From Streptomyces chryseus (GTDB lineage Bacteria > Actinomycetota > Actinomycetes > Streptomycetales > Streptomycetaceae), in the NCBI RefSeq assembly GCF_014650755.1, contig NZ_BMVO01000009.1, positions 1 to 64,000 on the forward strand: a DNA stretch of 64,000 nucleotides, read 5' to 3'. A model generated the notes under the pieces. That model did no database searches and was not told the DNA's origin. It worked only from the letters and a program-made list of their open reading frames with translations. The translations under genes and the position numbers were made by a program. Each line of letters begins with the position of its first letter. The stretch's first letter is position 1. Shown piece after piece: positions 34,385 through 43,364 of this stretch.

Positions 34385-35962
34385 ATGTCATTTCCTCTTC
34401 TGACGGTCACGGCGGCGCTCCCGGCGGTCGGCGCGGTGCTGACCGCCGCCGTGCCCGCCGGGCGCCGCACGGCCGCCAAGTGGCTGGCGCTGCTGTTCTC
34501 GCTCGCCACGCTGGTTCTGGCGGCCGCCGTGTTCATCCGCTTCGAGCCCGGCGGTGACCGCTACCAGCTCACCGAATCCCACGCCTGGATCCCCGACTTC
34601 GGGGTCAGGTACGAACTGGGCGTGGACGGCATCGCCGTCGCGCTCATCGCGCTCACGGCGCTGTTGATCCCCTTCATCATCCTGGCGGGCTGGCACGACG
34701 CCGACCCCCTGGAGACCAAGAGCTCGCGCTGGCGGCCCACTCAGGGCTTCTTCGCCCTGATCCTGATGGTCGAGGCGATGGTGGTCATCTCCTTCGAGGC
34801 CACCGACGTCTTCCTCTTCTACATCTTCTTCGAAGCCATGCTCATCCCGATGTACTTCCTCATCGGAGGCTTCGGGGACCGGGCGCACGCCGGCACCGAC
34901 GGGGCGGCGGCCACCCAGCGCTCGTACGCCGCCGTCAAGTTCCTCCTCTACAACCTGGCCGGCGGACTCATCATGCTGGCCGCCGTCGTCGGTCTGTACG
35001 TGGTCGCCGGGAGCTTCTCGCTTTCGGAGATCGTCGAGGCGCGGGCGAGCGGCGAGCTGGAGATGGCGACCAACACGGAGCGGCTGCTGTTCCTCGGCTT
35101 CTTCTTCGCGTTCGCGGTGAAGGCGCCGCTGTGGCCGCTGCACACCTGGCTGCCCAACGCCATGGGTGAGGCGACCGCCCCGGTCGCCGTGCTGATCACG
35201 GCGGTCGTCGACAAGGTCGGCACCTTCGCGATGCTGCGCTTCTGCCTCCAGCTCTTCCCGGAGGCCAGCAAGTGGGCGACGCCCGCGATCATCGTGCTGG
35301 CGCTGATCAGCATCATCTACGGCGCGCTGCTCGCGGTCGGACAGCGGGACATCAAGCGGCTGATCGCGTACGCCTCGATCTCGCACTTCGGCTTCATCGT
35401 CCTCGGCATCTTCGCGATGACGAGCCAGGGCCAGTCGGGCGCGACGCTCTACATGGTCAACCACGGGATCTCGACCGCCGCGCTGATGCTGGTGGCCGGC
35501 TTCCTCATCACCCGGCGCGGATCGCGGCTCATCGCGGACTACGGCGGGGTGCAGAAGGTCGCCCCGGTGCTCGCCGGGACGTTCCTCGTCGGCAGCCTGG
35601 CGACGCTGTCGCTGCCGGGCCTCGCGCCGTTCGTCAGCGAGTTCCTCGTCCTGGTCGGCGCGTTCGCGGCGTACCCGGTGGCCGGGATCGTCGCCACGCT
35701 GGGCATCGTCCTCGCCGCGCTCTACACCCTCGTCCTCTACCAGCGGACGATGACGGGGCCGGTCAAGGCCGAGGTGCGGACCATGCCCGACCTCAAGGCC
35801 CGGGAGCTGGTGGTCGTGGCGCCGCTGATCGCGCTGCTGCTGCTCCTCGGCGTCTTTCCCAAGCCGCTGACGGACGTCGTCAATCCGGCCGTGCAGCACA
35901 CCATGAACGACGTCCGCAAAACGGACCCCACCCCCGAGATTGAGGCGGAGGCGGCCAAGTGA
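34385..35962 (+). CDS. nuoM: NADH-quinone oxidoreductase subunit M (operon 1)
   Basis: 525-residue proton-pumping subunit of the same antiporter family. Diagnostic segments are YELGVDGIAVALIALTALLI, FFEAMLIPMYFLIGGFGD with the helix-5 glutamate, KAPLWPLHTWLPNAMGEATA, and RLIAYASISHFGFIVLGIFA. It starts 5 bp after nuoL. About fourteen helices are expected. Confidence 0.96.
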   Translation: MSFPLLTVTAALPAVGAVLTAAVPAGRRTAAKWLALLFSLATLVLAAAVFIRFEPGGDRYQLTESHAWIPDFGVRYELGVDGIAVALIALTALLIPFIILAGWHDADPLETKSSRWRPTQGFFALILMVEAMVVISFEATDVFLFYIFFEAMLIPMYFLIGGFGDRAHAGTDGAAATQRSYAAVKFLLYNLAGGLIMLAAVVGLYVVAGSFSLSEIVEARASGELEMATNTERLLFLGFFFAFAVKAPLWPLHTWLPNAMGEATAPVAVLITAVVDKVGTFAMLRFCLQLFPEASKWATPAIIVLALISIIYGALLAVGQRDIKRLIAYASISHFGFIVLGIFAMTSQGQSGATLYMVNHGISTAALMLVAGFLITRRGSRLIADYGGVQKVAPVLAGTFLVGSLATLSLPGLAPFVSEFLVLVGAFAAYPVAGIVATLGIVLAALYTLVLYQRTMTGPVKAEVRTMPDLKARELVVVAPLIALLLLLGVFPKPLTDVVNPAVQHTMNDVRKTDPTPEIEAEAAK

Positions 35963-37614
35963 GCGCATCAGCTGTCCACAGCCTGTGGACGACGGTCGCG
36001 GCGCCCGGCGCCGAGGGCGGTTTCACGGCCCCGCACATCGAGTACGCCCAGCTGTCGCCGACGCTGGTCGTCGTGGGCGCGGCCGTCGTCGGCGTACTGC
36101 TCGAAGCCTTCGTGCCGCGCAAGGCCCGGTACTACGCGCAGCTGTTCCTGTCGGTCGTCGCCATCACCGCCGCGTTCGCGGCCGTCGTTGCGCTCGCGGC
36201 CGGCGGGTACGGCACCACGAAGGCGCAGATCGCGGCGGAGGGCGCCATCGCCGTCGACGGCCCGGCGCTCTTCCTCCAGGGCACGATCCTGCTGGCGTCG
36301 CTGGTTGCCGTGTTCACCTTCGCCGAGCGCAGGCTCGACCCGGACGCGCACGGCAACCGTGTCGACTCGTTCGCCGCGCAGGCCGCGTCCGTACCGGGCA
36401 GTGAGAGCGAGAAGGCGGCGGTCAAGGCCGGTTTCACCACGACCGAGGTCTTCCCGCTGATGCTGTTCGCGGTCGCCGGGATGCTCGTCTTCCCGGCGGC
36501 CAACGACCTGCTGACGCTGTTCGTGGCGCTGGAGGTCTTCTCGCTCCCGCTGTACCTGCTGTGCGCCGTCGCCCGCCGCAAGCGGCTGATGTCGCAGGAG
36601 GCCGCGGTGAAGTACTTCCTCCTGGGGGCCTTCTCGTCGGCGTTCCTGCTGTTCGGCATCGCCCTGGTGTACGGGTACGCGGGCTCGGTGTCGTACGCCA
36701 GGATCGCGAGCGTCGTCGACGGGACGGTCAAGCAGATCGACCCGGCGCTCGCCGACACCATGGGCAACGACGCGCTGCTGCTGATCGGCGGCGCGATGAT
36801 CCTCATGGGGCTGCTCTTCAAGGTCGGCGCGGTCCCCTTCCACATGTGGACCCCGGACGTCTACCAGGGCGCTCCGACCCCGGTCACCGGCTTCATGGCC
36901 GCCGCGACCAAGGTGGCCGCCTTCGGCGCCATGCTGCGGCTGCTGTACGTCGTACTGCCGGGCCTGCGGTGGGACTGGCGTCCGGTGATGTGGGCCATCG
37001 CGATCGTCACCATGCTGGGCGGCGCGATCGTCGCGATCACCCAGACCGACATCAAGCGGCTCCTGGCGTACTCGTCGATCGCGCACGCCGGGTTCATCCT
37101 GGCCGGTGTGATCGCGACCAGGCCCGAGGGCATCTCGTCCGTCCTCTTCTACCTGCTCGCCTACTCCTTCGTGACGATCGGCGCCTTCGCCGTGGTCACG
37201 CTCGTGCGGGACGCGGGCGGCGAGGCGACGCACCTGTCGAAGTGGGCGGGCCTGGGCCGGCGCTCGCCGCTGGTGGCCGCCGTCTTCGCGGTGTTCCTGC
37301 TGGCCTTCGCCGGAATCCCGCTGACGTCCGGCTTCGCCGGCAAGTTCGCGGTCTTCAAGGCGGCGGCCGAGGGCGGGGCCGGGGCGCTGGTCGTGGTCGG
37401 TGTGATCTCGTCCGCGATCGCCGCGTTCTTCTACATCCGGGTGATCGTCCTGATGTTCTTCAGCGAGCCGAAGGCGGACGGCCCCACGGTCGCCGTGCCG
37501 TCGCCGCTGACGACGGCGGCGATCGGGGTGGGCGTCGCGGTGACGCTGGTGCTCGGCGTCGCGCCGCAGTACTTCCTGGACCTGGCCGGCCAGGCGGGCG
37601 TCTTCGTCCGCTGA
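35959..37614 (+). CDS. nuoN: NADH-quinone oxidoreductase subunit N (operon 1)
   Basis: 551-residue last pumping subunit. It contains LFVALEVFSLPLYLLCAVAR with the conserved glutamate, FKVGAVPFHMWTPDVYQGAPT, and RLLAYSSIAHAGFILAGVIA. The first 40 residues are an extension before the first helix. The GTG overlaps nuoM by 4 nt. It ends the operon; an intrinsic-type terminator follows 28 bp later. Confidence 0.96.
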   Translation: MSASAVHSLWTTVAAPGAEGGFTAPHIEYAQLSPTLVVVGAAVVGVLLEAFVPRKARYYAQLFLSVVAITAAFAAVVALAAGGYGTTKAQIAAEGAIAVDGPALFLQGTILLASLVAVFTFAERRLDPDAHGNRVDSFAAQAASVPGSESEKAAVKAGFTTTEVFPLMLFAVAGMLVFPAANDLLTLFVALEVFSLPLYLLCAVARRKRLMSQEAAVKYFLLGAFSSAFLLFGIALVYGYAGSVSYARIASVVDGTVKQIDPALADTMGNDALLLIGGAMILMGLLFKVGAVPFHMWTPDVYQGAPTPVTGFMAAATKVAAFGAMLRLLYVVLPGLRWDWRPVMWAIAIVTMLGGAIVAITQTDIKRLLAYSSIAHAGFILAGVIATRPEGISSVLFYLLAYSFVTIGAFAVVTLVRDAGGEATHLSKWAGLGRRSPLVAAVFAVFLLAFAGIPLTSGFAGKFAVFKAAAEGGAGALVVVGVISSAIAAFFYIRVIVLMFFSEPKADGPTVAVPSPLTTAAIGVGVAVTLVLGVAPQYFLDLAGQAGVFVR

Positions 37615-37642
37615 CCGCACGGCCGACCGTCGGTGCGTGATC

Positions 37643-37680
37643 GCCGCCCGGTTCCCCTCCTCGCAGGGGTGCCGGGCGGC
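37643..37680 (+). terminator. Terminator after the nuoA-N operon
   Basis: GCCGCCCGG-TT-CCCCT pairs with AGGGG-TG-CCGGGCGGC around a 6-nt loop, followed by AGCTTTTGGG. The stem is 14 bp with one internal mismatch. It is one of few here with a short T-run. Confidence 0.85.
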
Positions 37681-37754
37681 AGCTTTTGGGCGGTGGTGTC
37701 AGTGCGTGCCCCTATCGTGGGGAGCCGGGCACGGAACGTACGGGGGACAGAGCG

Positions 37755-39800
37755 ATGGACGGGACAGGTGGCATGGTCGAGGCGGTCGAAGCCGGTGCGG
37801 TGACGCGGAGCGACGCCCTGGAGACGCTGCACCGCGTCTTCGGGTACGACGCGTTCCGCGGTGAGCAGGCGGCGGTCATCGAGCATGTCGTGGCCGGCGG
37901 GGACGCCGTCGTGCTGATGCCGACCGGCGGCGGCAAGTCGCTCTGCTACCAGATCCCGGCGCTGGTCAGGCCGGGTACGGGCATCGTGATCTCCCCTCTG
38001 ATCGCGTTGATGCAGGACCAGGTCGACGCGCTGCGGGCGCTCGGTGTGCGGGCCGGGTTCATCAACTCCACGCAGGACTTCGGCGAGCGGCGCGCGATGG
38101 AGGCGGAGTTCCTGGCCGGGGAGCTGGACCTGCTGTACCTGGCGCCGGAGCGGCTGCGTCTGGACGCGACGCTGGACCTGCTGTCCCGGGCCAAGATCTC
38201 CGTCTTCGCGATCGACGAGGCGCACTGTGTGGCCCAGTGGGGCCACGACTTCCGGCCGGACTACCTGACCCTGTCGGTGCTGGGGCAGCGCTGGCCGGAG
38301 GTGCCGAGGATCGCGCTGACGGCGACCGCGACGGACGCCACGCACCGGGAGATCACGCAGCGGCTCGGGATGCCGGAGGCGCGGCACTTCGTGGCGAGCT
38401 TCGACCGCCCCAACATCCAGTACCGGATCGTCGGGAAGTCGGACCCGAAGAAGCAGCTGCTGTCGTTCCTGCGCGAGGAGCACGCGGGCGACGCGGGCAT
38501 CGTCTACTGCCTCTCGCGCAATTCCGTCGACAAGACGGCGGAGTTCCTCTGCCGCAACGGCATCGACGCGGTGCCGTACCACGCGGGGCTCGACGGGGGG
38601 ACGCGCGCGGCGCACCAGTCGCGGTTCCTGCGCGAGGAGGGGCTGGTCGTCGTCGCGACGATCGCCTTCGGCATGGGCATCGACAAGCCGGACGTGCGGT
38701 TCGTCGCGCACCTGGACCTTCCGAAGTCCGTCGAGGGCTACTACCAGGAGACGGGCCGCGCCGGGCGTGACGGGCTGCCGTCCACGGCGTGGATGGCGTA
38801 CGGCCTCCAGGACGTCGTGCAGCAGCGCAAGATGATCCAGGGCGGCGAGGGCGACGAGGCGTTCCGGCGGCGTGCGGCGTCGCACCTCGACGCGATGCTG
38901 GCGCTCTGCGAGACGGCGCAGTGCCGCCGGGCGCAGCTCCTCGCCTACTTCGGGCAGGAGCCCGGTGCGGCGTCCTGCGGCAACTGCGACACGTGCCTGA
39001 CGCCGCCCGAGACGTGGGACGGGACGGTGCCGGCGCAGAAGGTGCTGTCGACGGTGGTGCGGTTGCAGCGGGAGCGCCGGCAGAAGTTCGGGGCGGGCCA
39101 GATCATCGACATCCTGCTGGGGCGCAAGACCGCGAAGGTCATCCAGTTCGACCACGACCAGCTTTCTGTGTTCGGCATCGGCGAGGAGCTGTCCGAGGTC
39201 GAATGGCGGGGCGTGGTGCGGCAGTTGCTCGCGCAGGGGCTGCTGGCCGTCGAGGGTGAGTACGGCACGCTGGTGATGACCGACGCGAGCGCGTCCGTGT
39301 TGAGCCGGGAGCGGGAGGTGCGGCTGCGCAAGGAGGCGAAGCCGGTGCCGGCCGCTCGGGCCGCGAAGGGCGAGCGCAAGGCGAAGGCGGCCTCCGCCAA
39401 CGCGGACCTCCCGGCGGAGGCCGTCCCGGTCTTCGAAGCGCTGCGCGCGTGGCGGGCGGAGCAGGCGCGGGAGCAGGGCGTACCGGCGTACGTGATCTTC
39501 CACGACGCGACGCTGCGGGAGATCGCGACGGTCCGGCCGGGTTCGGTGGCGGAGCTGGGTGGCATCGCCGGGCTCGGCGAGAAGAAGCTGGCCACGTACG
39601 GGGAGGGCGTGCTCGGGGTACTGGGCGCGCCGGCCGGAGCGGGAGCGTCGGCTCCGGTGGCGGCACCGGCAGGCCCGGTCGGGTCGGTGGCCCCGGCCGA
39701 GGCGGTGGCCTCGGCGTCACCGGGTGCGGACGGCGGGGCGGCGGAGTGGGACTGGGACGCGGAGCCCGAGTGGGACACGGAGCTGCCCGAGTCGCAGTGA
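37755..39800 (+). CDS. recQ: ATP-dependent DNA helicase RecQ
   Basis: 681-residue 3'-5' superfamily 2 helicase in recombination and fork repair. The Walker A motif MPTGGGKSLCYQ is at about residue 55, the Walker B box DEAHCVAQWGHDFRPDY at about residue 153, and motif VI is YQETGRAGRDGLPS. The zinc-binding domain has CETAQCRR, and CGNCDTC supplies the remaining cysteines. RQC and HRDC domains complete the C-terminal half, then an Ala/Pro-rich acidic tail of 60 residues. The ATG at 37755 has GGGGGACAG upstream. The promoter may use TATCGT at about 37712. Confidence 0.95.
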   Translation: MDGTGGMVEAVEAGAVTRSDALETLHRVFGYDAFRGEQAAVIEHVVAGGDAVVLMPTGGGKSLCYQIPALVRPGTGIVISPLIALMQDQVDALRALGVRAGFINSTQDFGERRAMEAEFLAGELDLLYLAPERLRLDATLDLLSRAKISVFAIDEAHCVAQWGHDFRPDYLTLSVLGQRWPEVPRIALTATATDATHREITQRLGMPEARHFVASFDRPNIQYRIVGKSDPKKQLLSFLREEHAGDAGIVYCLSRNSVDKTAEFLCRNGIDAVPYHAGLDGGTRAAHQSRFLREEGLVVVATIAFGMGIDKPDVRFVAHLDLPKSVEGYYQETGRAGRDGLPSTAWMAYGLQDVVQQRKMIQGGEGDEAFRRRAASHLDAMLALCETAQCRRAQLLAYFGQEPGAASCGNCDTCLTPPETWDGTVPAQKVLSTVVRLQRERRQKFGAGQIIDILLGRKTAKVIQFDHDQLSVFGIGEELSEVEWRGVVRQLLAQGLLAVEGEYGTLVMTDASASVLSREREVRLRKEAKPVPAARAAKGERKAKAASANADLPAEAVPVFEALRAWRAEQAREQGVPAYVIFHDATLREIATVRPGSVAELGGIAGLGEKKLATYGEGVLGVLGAPAGAGASAPVAAPAGPVGSVAPAEAVASASPGADGGAAEWDWDAEPEWDTELPESQ

Positions 39801-39819
39801 GCGCCAGTGGCGGGGAGGA

Positions 39820-39840
39820 GCTGGGCCCGGAGGGCCCAGC
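39820..39840. terminator. Bidirectional terminator between recQ and the Uma2 gene
   Basis: GCTGGGCCC and GGGCCCAGC form a perfect 9-bp stem with a 3-nt loop, 20 bp after recQ and 6 bp after the end of the convergent Uma2 gene. Confidence 0.7.
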
Positions 39841-39845
39841 ACGTC

Positions 39846-40454
39846 CTACTGCTGGCCGCCGGCCTTCCGGCGAGGGGTGATGCGGCTGAGGTCGAGATCG
39901 ACGGCGAACGGGACCGAGACCTTCATGCGGTCGTGGAAGATTCCCGTGCTCGTGTACGCCCCGGTGCTCGGCTCCAGCTCGAAGACGTAGACGACAGCGT
40001 TGCCACCGTTGTTCTCGACCCGCCAGAAGTGGGGGATCTTGGCGCGCGCGTACTTCACCGGTTTGGTCTCACGGTCCCGCGACCTGGACTCGGCGGAGAC
40101 GACCTCGATCGCCAGCCGCACCGACCCGGCGGGGAACCGGGTCTGCTCCGGGTCCTCGATGACGTCCCCGTTCACGACGATCACGTCGGGCTCGGGCCGG
40201 TTGTAGCGGTCGATGTCGATGGTGAACTCGCGCACCACCTCCAGCTCCGGCGGGGCGACGGACTGCAGGTGCCAGTTGAAGAAGTCGACCGCCCGCGAAT
40301 GAAAGAGGGTCTGTGGACTCACGAAGACGAGGCTCCCGTCGATCAGCTCCGTGTGCGGAGGCAGATTCGGAAGCCGGTCCAGGTCGTCGGCGGTCCAGCC
40401 GCCCGGGGGCGGGACCGGCCACCTGGGCTCCGGGTCCTCGGGTACGACGCTCAT
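39846..40454 (-). CDS. Uma2-family (DUF820) PD-(D/E)XK nuclease-fold protein
   Basis: 202-residue member of a large family of restriction-endonuclease-fold proteins abundant in Streptomyces; the role of the family is unclear. Fold residues are visible as ELIDGSLVFVSPQT, then RPEPDVIVVNGD, then LAIEVVSAESRSRD and KPVKYARAKIPHFW, giving the D...E-x-K-like active site. The ATG at 40454 has GGGAGC upstream; the open frame continues to an earlier start without support. Fumarylacetoacetase lies upstream on the same strand. Confidence 0.85.
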   Translation of the reverse strand: MSVVPEDPEPRWPVPPPGGWTADDLDRLPNLPPHTELIDGSLVFVSPQTLFHSRAVDFFNWHLQSVAPPELEVVREFTIDIDRYNRPEPDVIVVNGDVIEDPEQTRFPAGSVRLAIEVVSAESRSRDRETKPVKYARAKIPHFWRVENNGGNAVVYVFELEPSTGAYTSTGIFHDRMKVSVPFAVDLDLSRITPRRKAGGQQ

Positions 40455-40557
40455 CAGTGCTCCCATGGGACGGAGTCTGGCGGGTCTGTCCAGCGTACGG
40501 CGGGTACTCGCAAGCGGCTCCCCCGTTCGTGTGTACGGGGGAGGCTCGCTCACTCCG

Positions 40558-41787
40558 TCACTCCGATGCCGGAACGATCCGCCCCGTGACCTCGCCCAGG
40601 CCGACCCTCGTGCCGTGCGGGCCCGGCGCCCACGCCGTCATCGTCACCTCGTCGCCGTCCTCCAGGAACGTCCGCTTGCCCGTGGCGAGTTCGATCGGGT
40701 CCCGGCCGTTCCAGGTGAGTTCGAGGAGCGAGCCCCGCTGGTTCACCTCGGGACCGCTGACCGTGCCGGAACCGTAGAGGTCACCCGTCCGCAGCGATGC
40801 GCCGTTCACCGTCATCTGGGCCAGCTGCTGCGCCGCCGTCCAGTACATCGTGGCGAAGGGCGGGGCCGAGACCACCTCGCCGTTGATCTTCACCTCGATG
40901 CGGATGTCGTAGCCGCCCGGCTCCTCCTCGTCGGAGTCGTCCAGGTAGGGCAGGAGGGGGAAGTCGCGGGACGGGGGCGCTGTATGGGCCGCGTCCAGCG
41001 CTTCGAGCGGGGTCACCCACGCCGACACGGAGGTGGCGAAGGACTTGCCCAGGAAGGGGCCGAGCGGCACGTACTCCCACGCCTGGATGTCCCGCGCCGA
41101 CCAGTCGTTGAGGAGGAACAGGCCGAAGACGTGCTCCCGGTAGTCCGCGAGCGGGACCGGCGTGCCGTGCGTGGAGGGCGCGCCGACCACGAAGCCGACC
41201 TCCGCCTCGATGTCCAGCTTGACCGACGGACCGAAGACCGGCGCCGGATCCGTCGGCGCCTTGCGCTGGCCGCTGGGGCGCACGACATCCGTACCGGAGA
41301 CGACGACCGTGCCGGCCCGGCCGTGGTAACCGATCGGCAGGTGCTTCCAGTTGGGGGTCAGCGCGTCGCCGTCGGGGCGGAAGATCCTGCCGACGTTCGT
41401 GGCGTGGTGCTCGCTGGCGTAGAAGTCGACGTAGTCGGCGACCTCGTACGGGAGGTGCAGGGTGACCGCCGTCACCGGGTGCAGCAGCGGCTCGATGTCC
41501 GCGCGGTGCGCCGGGCTGGTGACCCACGCGGTGAGTGCCCGGCGTACGTCGCGCCAGGCGGTGCGCCCCGCCGCGAGCAGCGGATTGAGCGTCGGCCGGG
41601 CGAGCAGCGCCGCGTACGGAGAGCCCAGGGTGAGCGCCGCCGCCCCCGCGTCCAGTACGTGGCCGCCGATCCGCACACCGACCCGGCGGCGCTCGGGCTC
41701 GTCCGCGGTGGAGAAGACGCCGTAGGGGAGGTTGTGCGGGCCGAAGAGGTCGCCTTCGGCCAGGTCGAGCGGGCTCTGCTCGGGCAT
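40558..41787 (-). CDS. fahA: Fumarylacetoacetase (tyrosine/homogentisate degradation)
   Basis: 409-residue hydrolase that splits fumarylacetoacetate into fumarate and acetoacetate, the last step of tyrosine catabolism. The metal-binding and active-site segment YVDFYASEHHATNVGRIFRP, then WKHLPIGYHGRAGTVVVSG, FGLFLLNDWSARDIQAWEY and DLYGSGTVSGPE are all conserved. Length fits the family. It is preceded by a 447-bp gap that contains an imperfect ACGT palindrome. Confidence 0.94.
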   Translation of the reverse strand: MPEQSPLDLAEGDLFGPHNLPYGVFSTADEPERRRVGVRIGGHVLDAGAAALTLGSPYAALLARPTLNPLLAAGRTAWRDVRRALTAWVTSPAHRADIEPLLHPVTAVTLHLPYEVADYVDFYASEHHATNVGRIFRPDGDALTPNWKHLPIGYHGRAGTVVVSGTDVVRPSGQRKAPTDPAPVFGPSVKLDIEAEVGFVVGAPSTHGTPVPLADYREHVFGLFLLNDWSARDIQAWEYVPLGPFLGKSFATSVSAWVTPLEALDAAHTAPPSRDFPLLPYLDDSDEEEPGGYDIRIEVKINGEVVSAPPFATMYWTAAQQLAQMTVNGASLRTGDLYGSGTVSGPEVNQRGSLLELTWNGRDPIELATGKRTFLEDGDEVTMTAWAPGPHGTRVGLGEVTGRIVPASE

Positions 41788-42234
41788 CGGTGCTGCCTCG
41801 CTTTCCAGGTCGTGGAGGACAACACGTTACGTGGGAGTCGCCTGGGACGGCAGTGCTTAAATAGTTCCTTATGTCCGGAAGGGGCCTGCTGGAGTGGGGA
41901 ATTGGGGCCGGTGTGCCCAAGGGGTGCTCGGGAGGGCGGCGCGGGCGCGTCACGGGCCTCGGTGGACGGGGTGCGGGGTGCGCCTGAGGCGGGGCATCTC
42001 CCCGTACGGCTTCACGTTCCGTGGCTGCGTGCGGGGAGGTGGAAGCGGTGCGGGACGAAGCGGATACTGCTCCTGATATCGGGAGGAAGGGAGTGTTTCG
42101 TCGCTCATCGGACTGTGCTCAGGGCCACGGGAAGGCGCTCACTGTGATCGAAAGGCGACCGGATAGGCTGACTTGAGTGAAGACAGCGACACATCGGCAA
42201 TCCATGTGATCGTCAGCAGACAGGAGTGACCCTC
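41788..42234. other. 447-bp divergent gap between fumarylacetoacetase and the polyprenyl synthase
   Basis: It contains CACGT-T-ACGTG at 41823-41833, an A/T-rich stretch at about 41857-41873, and a TAGGCT hexamer at 42164-42169 that may be the -10 of the polyprenyl synthase gene (ACTGTG 17 bp upstream as a poor -35). No gene recognised. Confidence 0.5.
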
Positions 42235-43245
42235 GTGACCGTCGTCGGGCCGTTCGGACTGAGCGTGCGGGACCAGGCTCTTGAGACCGATGTCCAGACC
42301 GGACTCGCAGCTGTCGAGGAAGGGCTGCTCGACGCCACCAAGAGCGAGGTCCCCTTCATCACGGAGGCCGCCCGCCACCTGGTCCGGGCCGGGGGCAAGC
42401 GGTTCCGCCCGCTGCTGGTGATGCTGGCCGCGCAGTTCGGTGACCCCCACGCGCCGGGCATCGTGCCCTCCGCCGTGGTCGTCGAACTGACCCACCTGGC
42501 GACGCTGTACCACGACGACGTGATGGACGAGGCGGACGTACGCCGCGGCGTCCCCAGCGCCAACGCCCGCTGGGACAACTCCGTCGCCGTCCTGACCGGC
42601 GACTTCCTCTTCGCGCGCGCCTCGCGCATCCTGGCGGACCTCGGCCCGGAGGCCGTACGCATCCAGGCGGACGCGTTCGAGCGTCTGGTCACCGGCCAGA
42701 TCCTGGAGACGGCCGGCCCGCGCGAGGGCCAGGACCCCGTCGGGCACTACCTGGACGTCATCGCGGGCAAGACCGGCTCGCTGATCGCCGTCTCGGGGCG
42801 CTTCGGCGCCATAATGGCGGGCGCCGACGAGCGCGTCGTCGACATCCTGACGCAGTACGGCGAGCGCCTCGGCACCGCCTTCCAGCTGGCCGACGACGTA
42901 CTGGACATCGCCAGCGACAGCCACGAGTCCGGCAAGACGCCCGGCACCGACCTGCGCGAGGGCATCCCCACCCTGCCGGTGCTGCTGCTGCGCGCCCGGG
43001 CCGCCGAGCACGGCCGCCCGGAGGACGTCGAGCTGTGCGCCCTGCTGGACGGCGACCTCACGGACGACGCCCGGCTCGGCGAGGTGCTGCGGCGACTGCG
43101 CGCGCACCCCGCGCTCGACCAGGCGCGGCGCGACACCATCCGGTACGCCGAGGAGGCCAGGGCCTCGCTCGCGCCACTGCCCGAGTGCTACGCGAAGGCG
43201 GCTCTGGAGGAGCTGTGCGACGCGGTGGTGCACCGCGCCGGATAA
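42235..43245 (+). CDS. Long-chain trans-polyprenyl diphosphate synthase (menaquinone side chain)
   Basis: 336-residue isoprenyl chain-elongating enzyme. Both aspartate-rich motifs are present: the first as HDDVMDEAD at about residue 95, the second as QLADDVLDIASD at about residue 218. GGKRFRPLLVML and GDFLFARAS fit the heptaprenyl/nonaprenyl class, and no bulky stop residue is evident just before the first motif. The product most likely feeds menaquinone-9. The GTG at 42235 is 8 bp after AGGAG; a GTG three codons earlier touches that site. Confidence 0.92.
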   Translation: MTVVGPFGLSVRDQALETDVQTGLAAVEEGLLDATKSEVPFITEAARHLVRAGGKRFRPLLVMLAAQFGDPHAPGIVPSAVVVELTHLATLYHDDVMDEADVRRGVPSANARWDNSVAVLTGDFLFARASRILADLGPEAVRIQADAFERLVTGQILETAGPREGQDPVGHYLDVIAGKTGSLIAVSGRFGAIMAGADERVVDILTQYGERLGTAFQLADDVLDIASDSHESGKTPGTDLREGIPTLPVLLLRARAAEHGRPEDVELCALLDGDLTDDARLGEVLRRLRAHPALDQARRDTIRYAEEARASLAPLPECYAKAALEELCDAVVHRAG

Positions 43246-43252
43246 CGGCGCA

Positions 43253-43272
43253 CATGTGACCCAGGCCACATG
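43253..43272. promoter_or_regulatory. Inverted repeat ahead of the CHRD gene
   Basis: CATGTG-N8-CACATG, a 20-bp dyad 8 bp after the polyprenyl synthase stop and 93 bp before the CHRD gene. It is a candidate operator; no T-run or longer stem suggests a terminator. Confidence 0.35.
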
Positions 43273-43364
43273 GTCGCGTTGAGTGTTCGCCCGGATTCAC
43301 TCCGTATCCCTGGTCGGAGGCCGACGCGACGGGCGGCGGCACTGGAACGGGGAGATGTCCGGGC

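Noticed and set aside
41823..41833. CACGT-T-ACGTG near fumarylacetoacetase as an operator
   Set aside because: Short and not repeated. Mentioned only in the gap entry.
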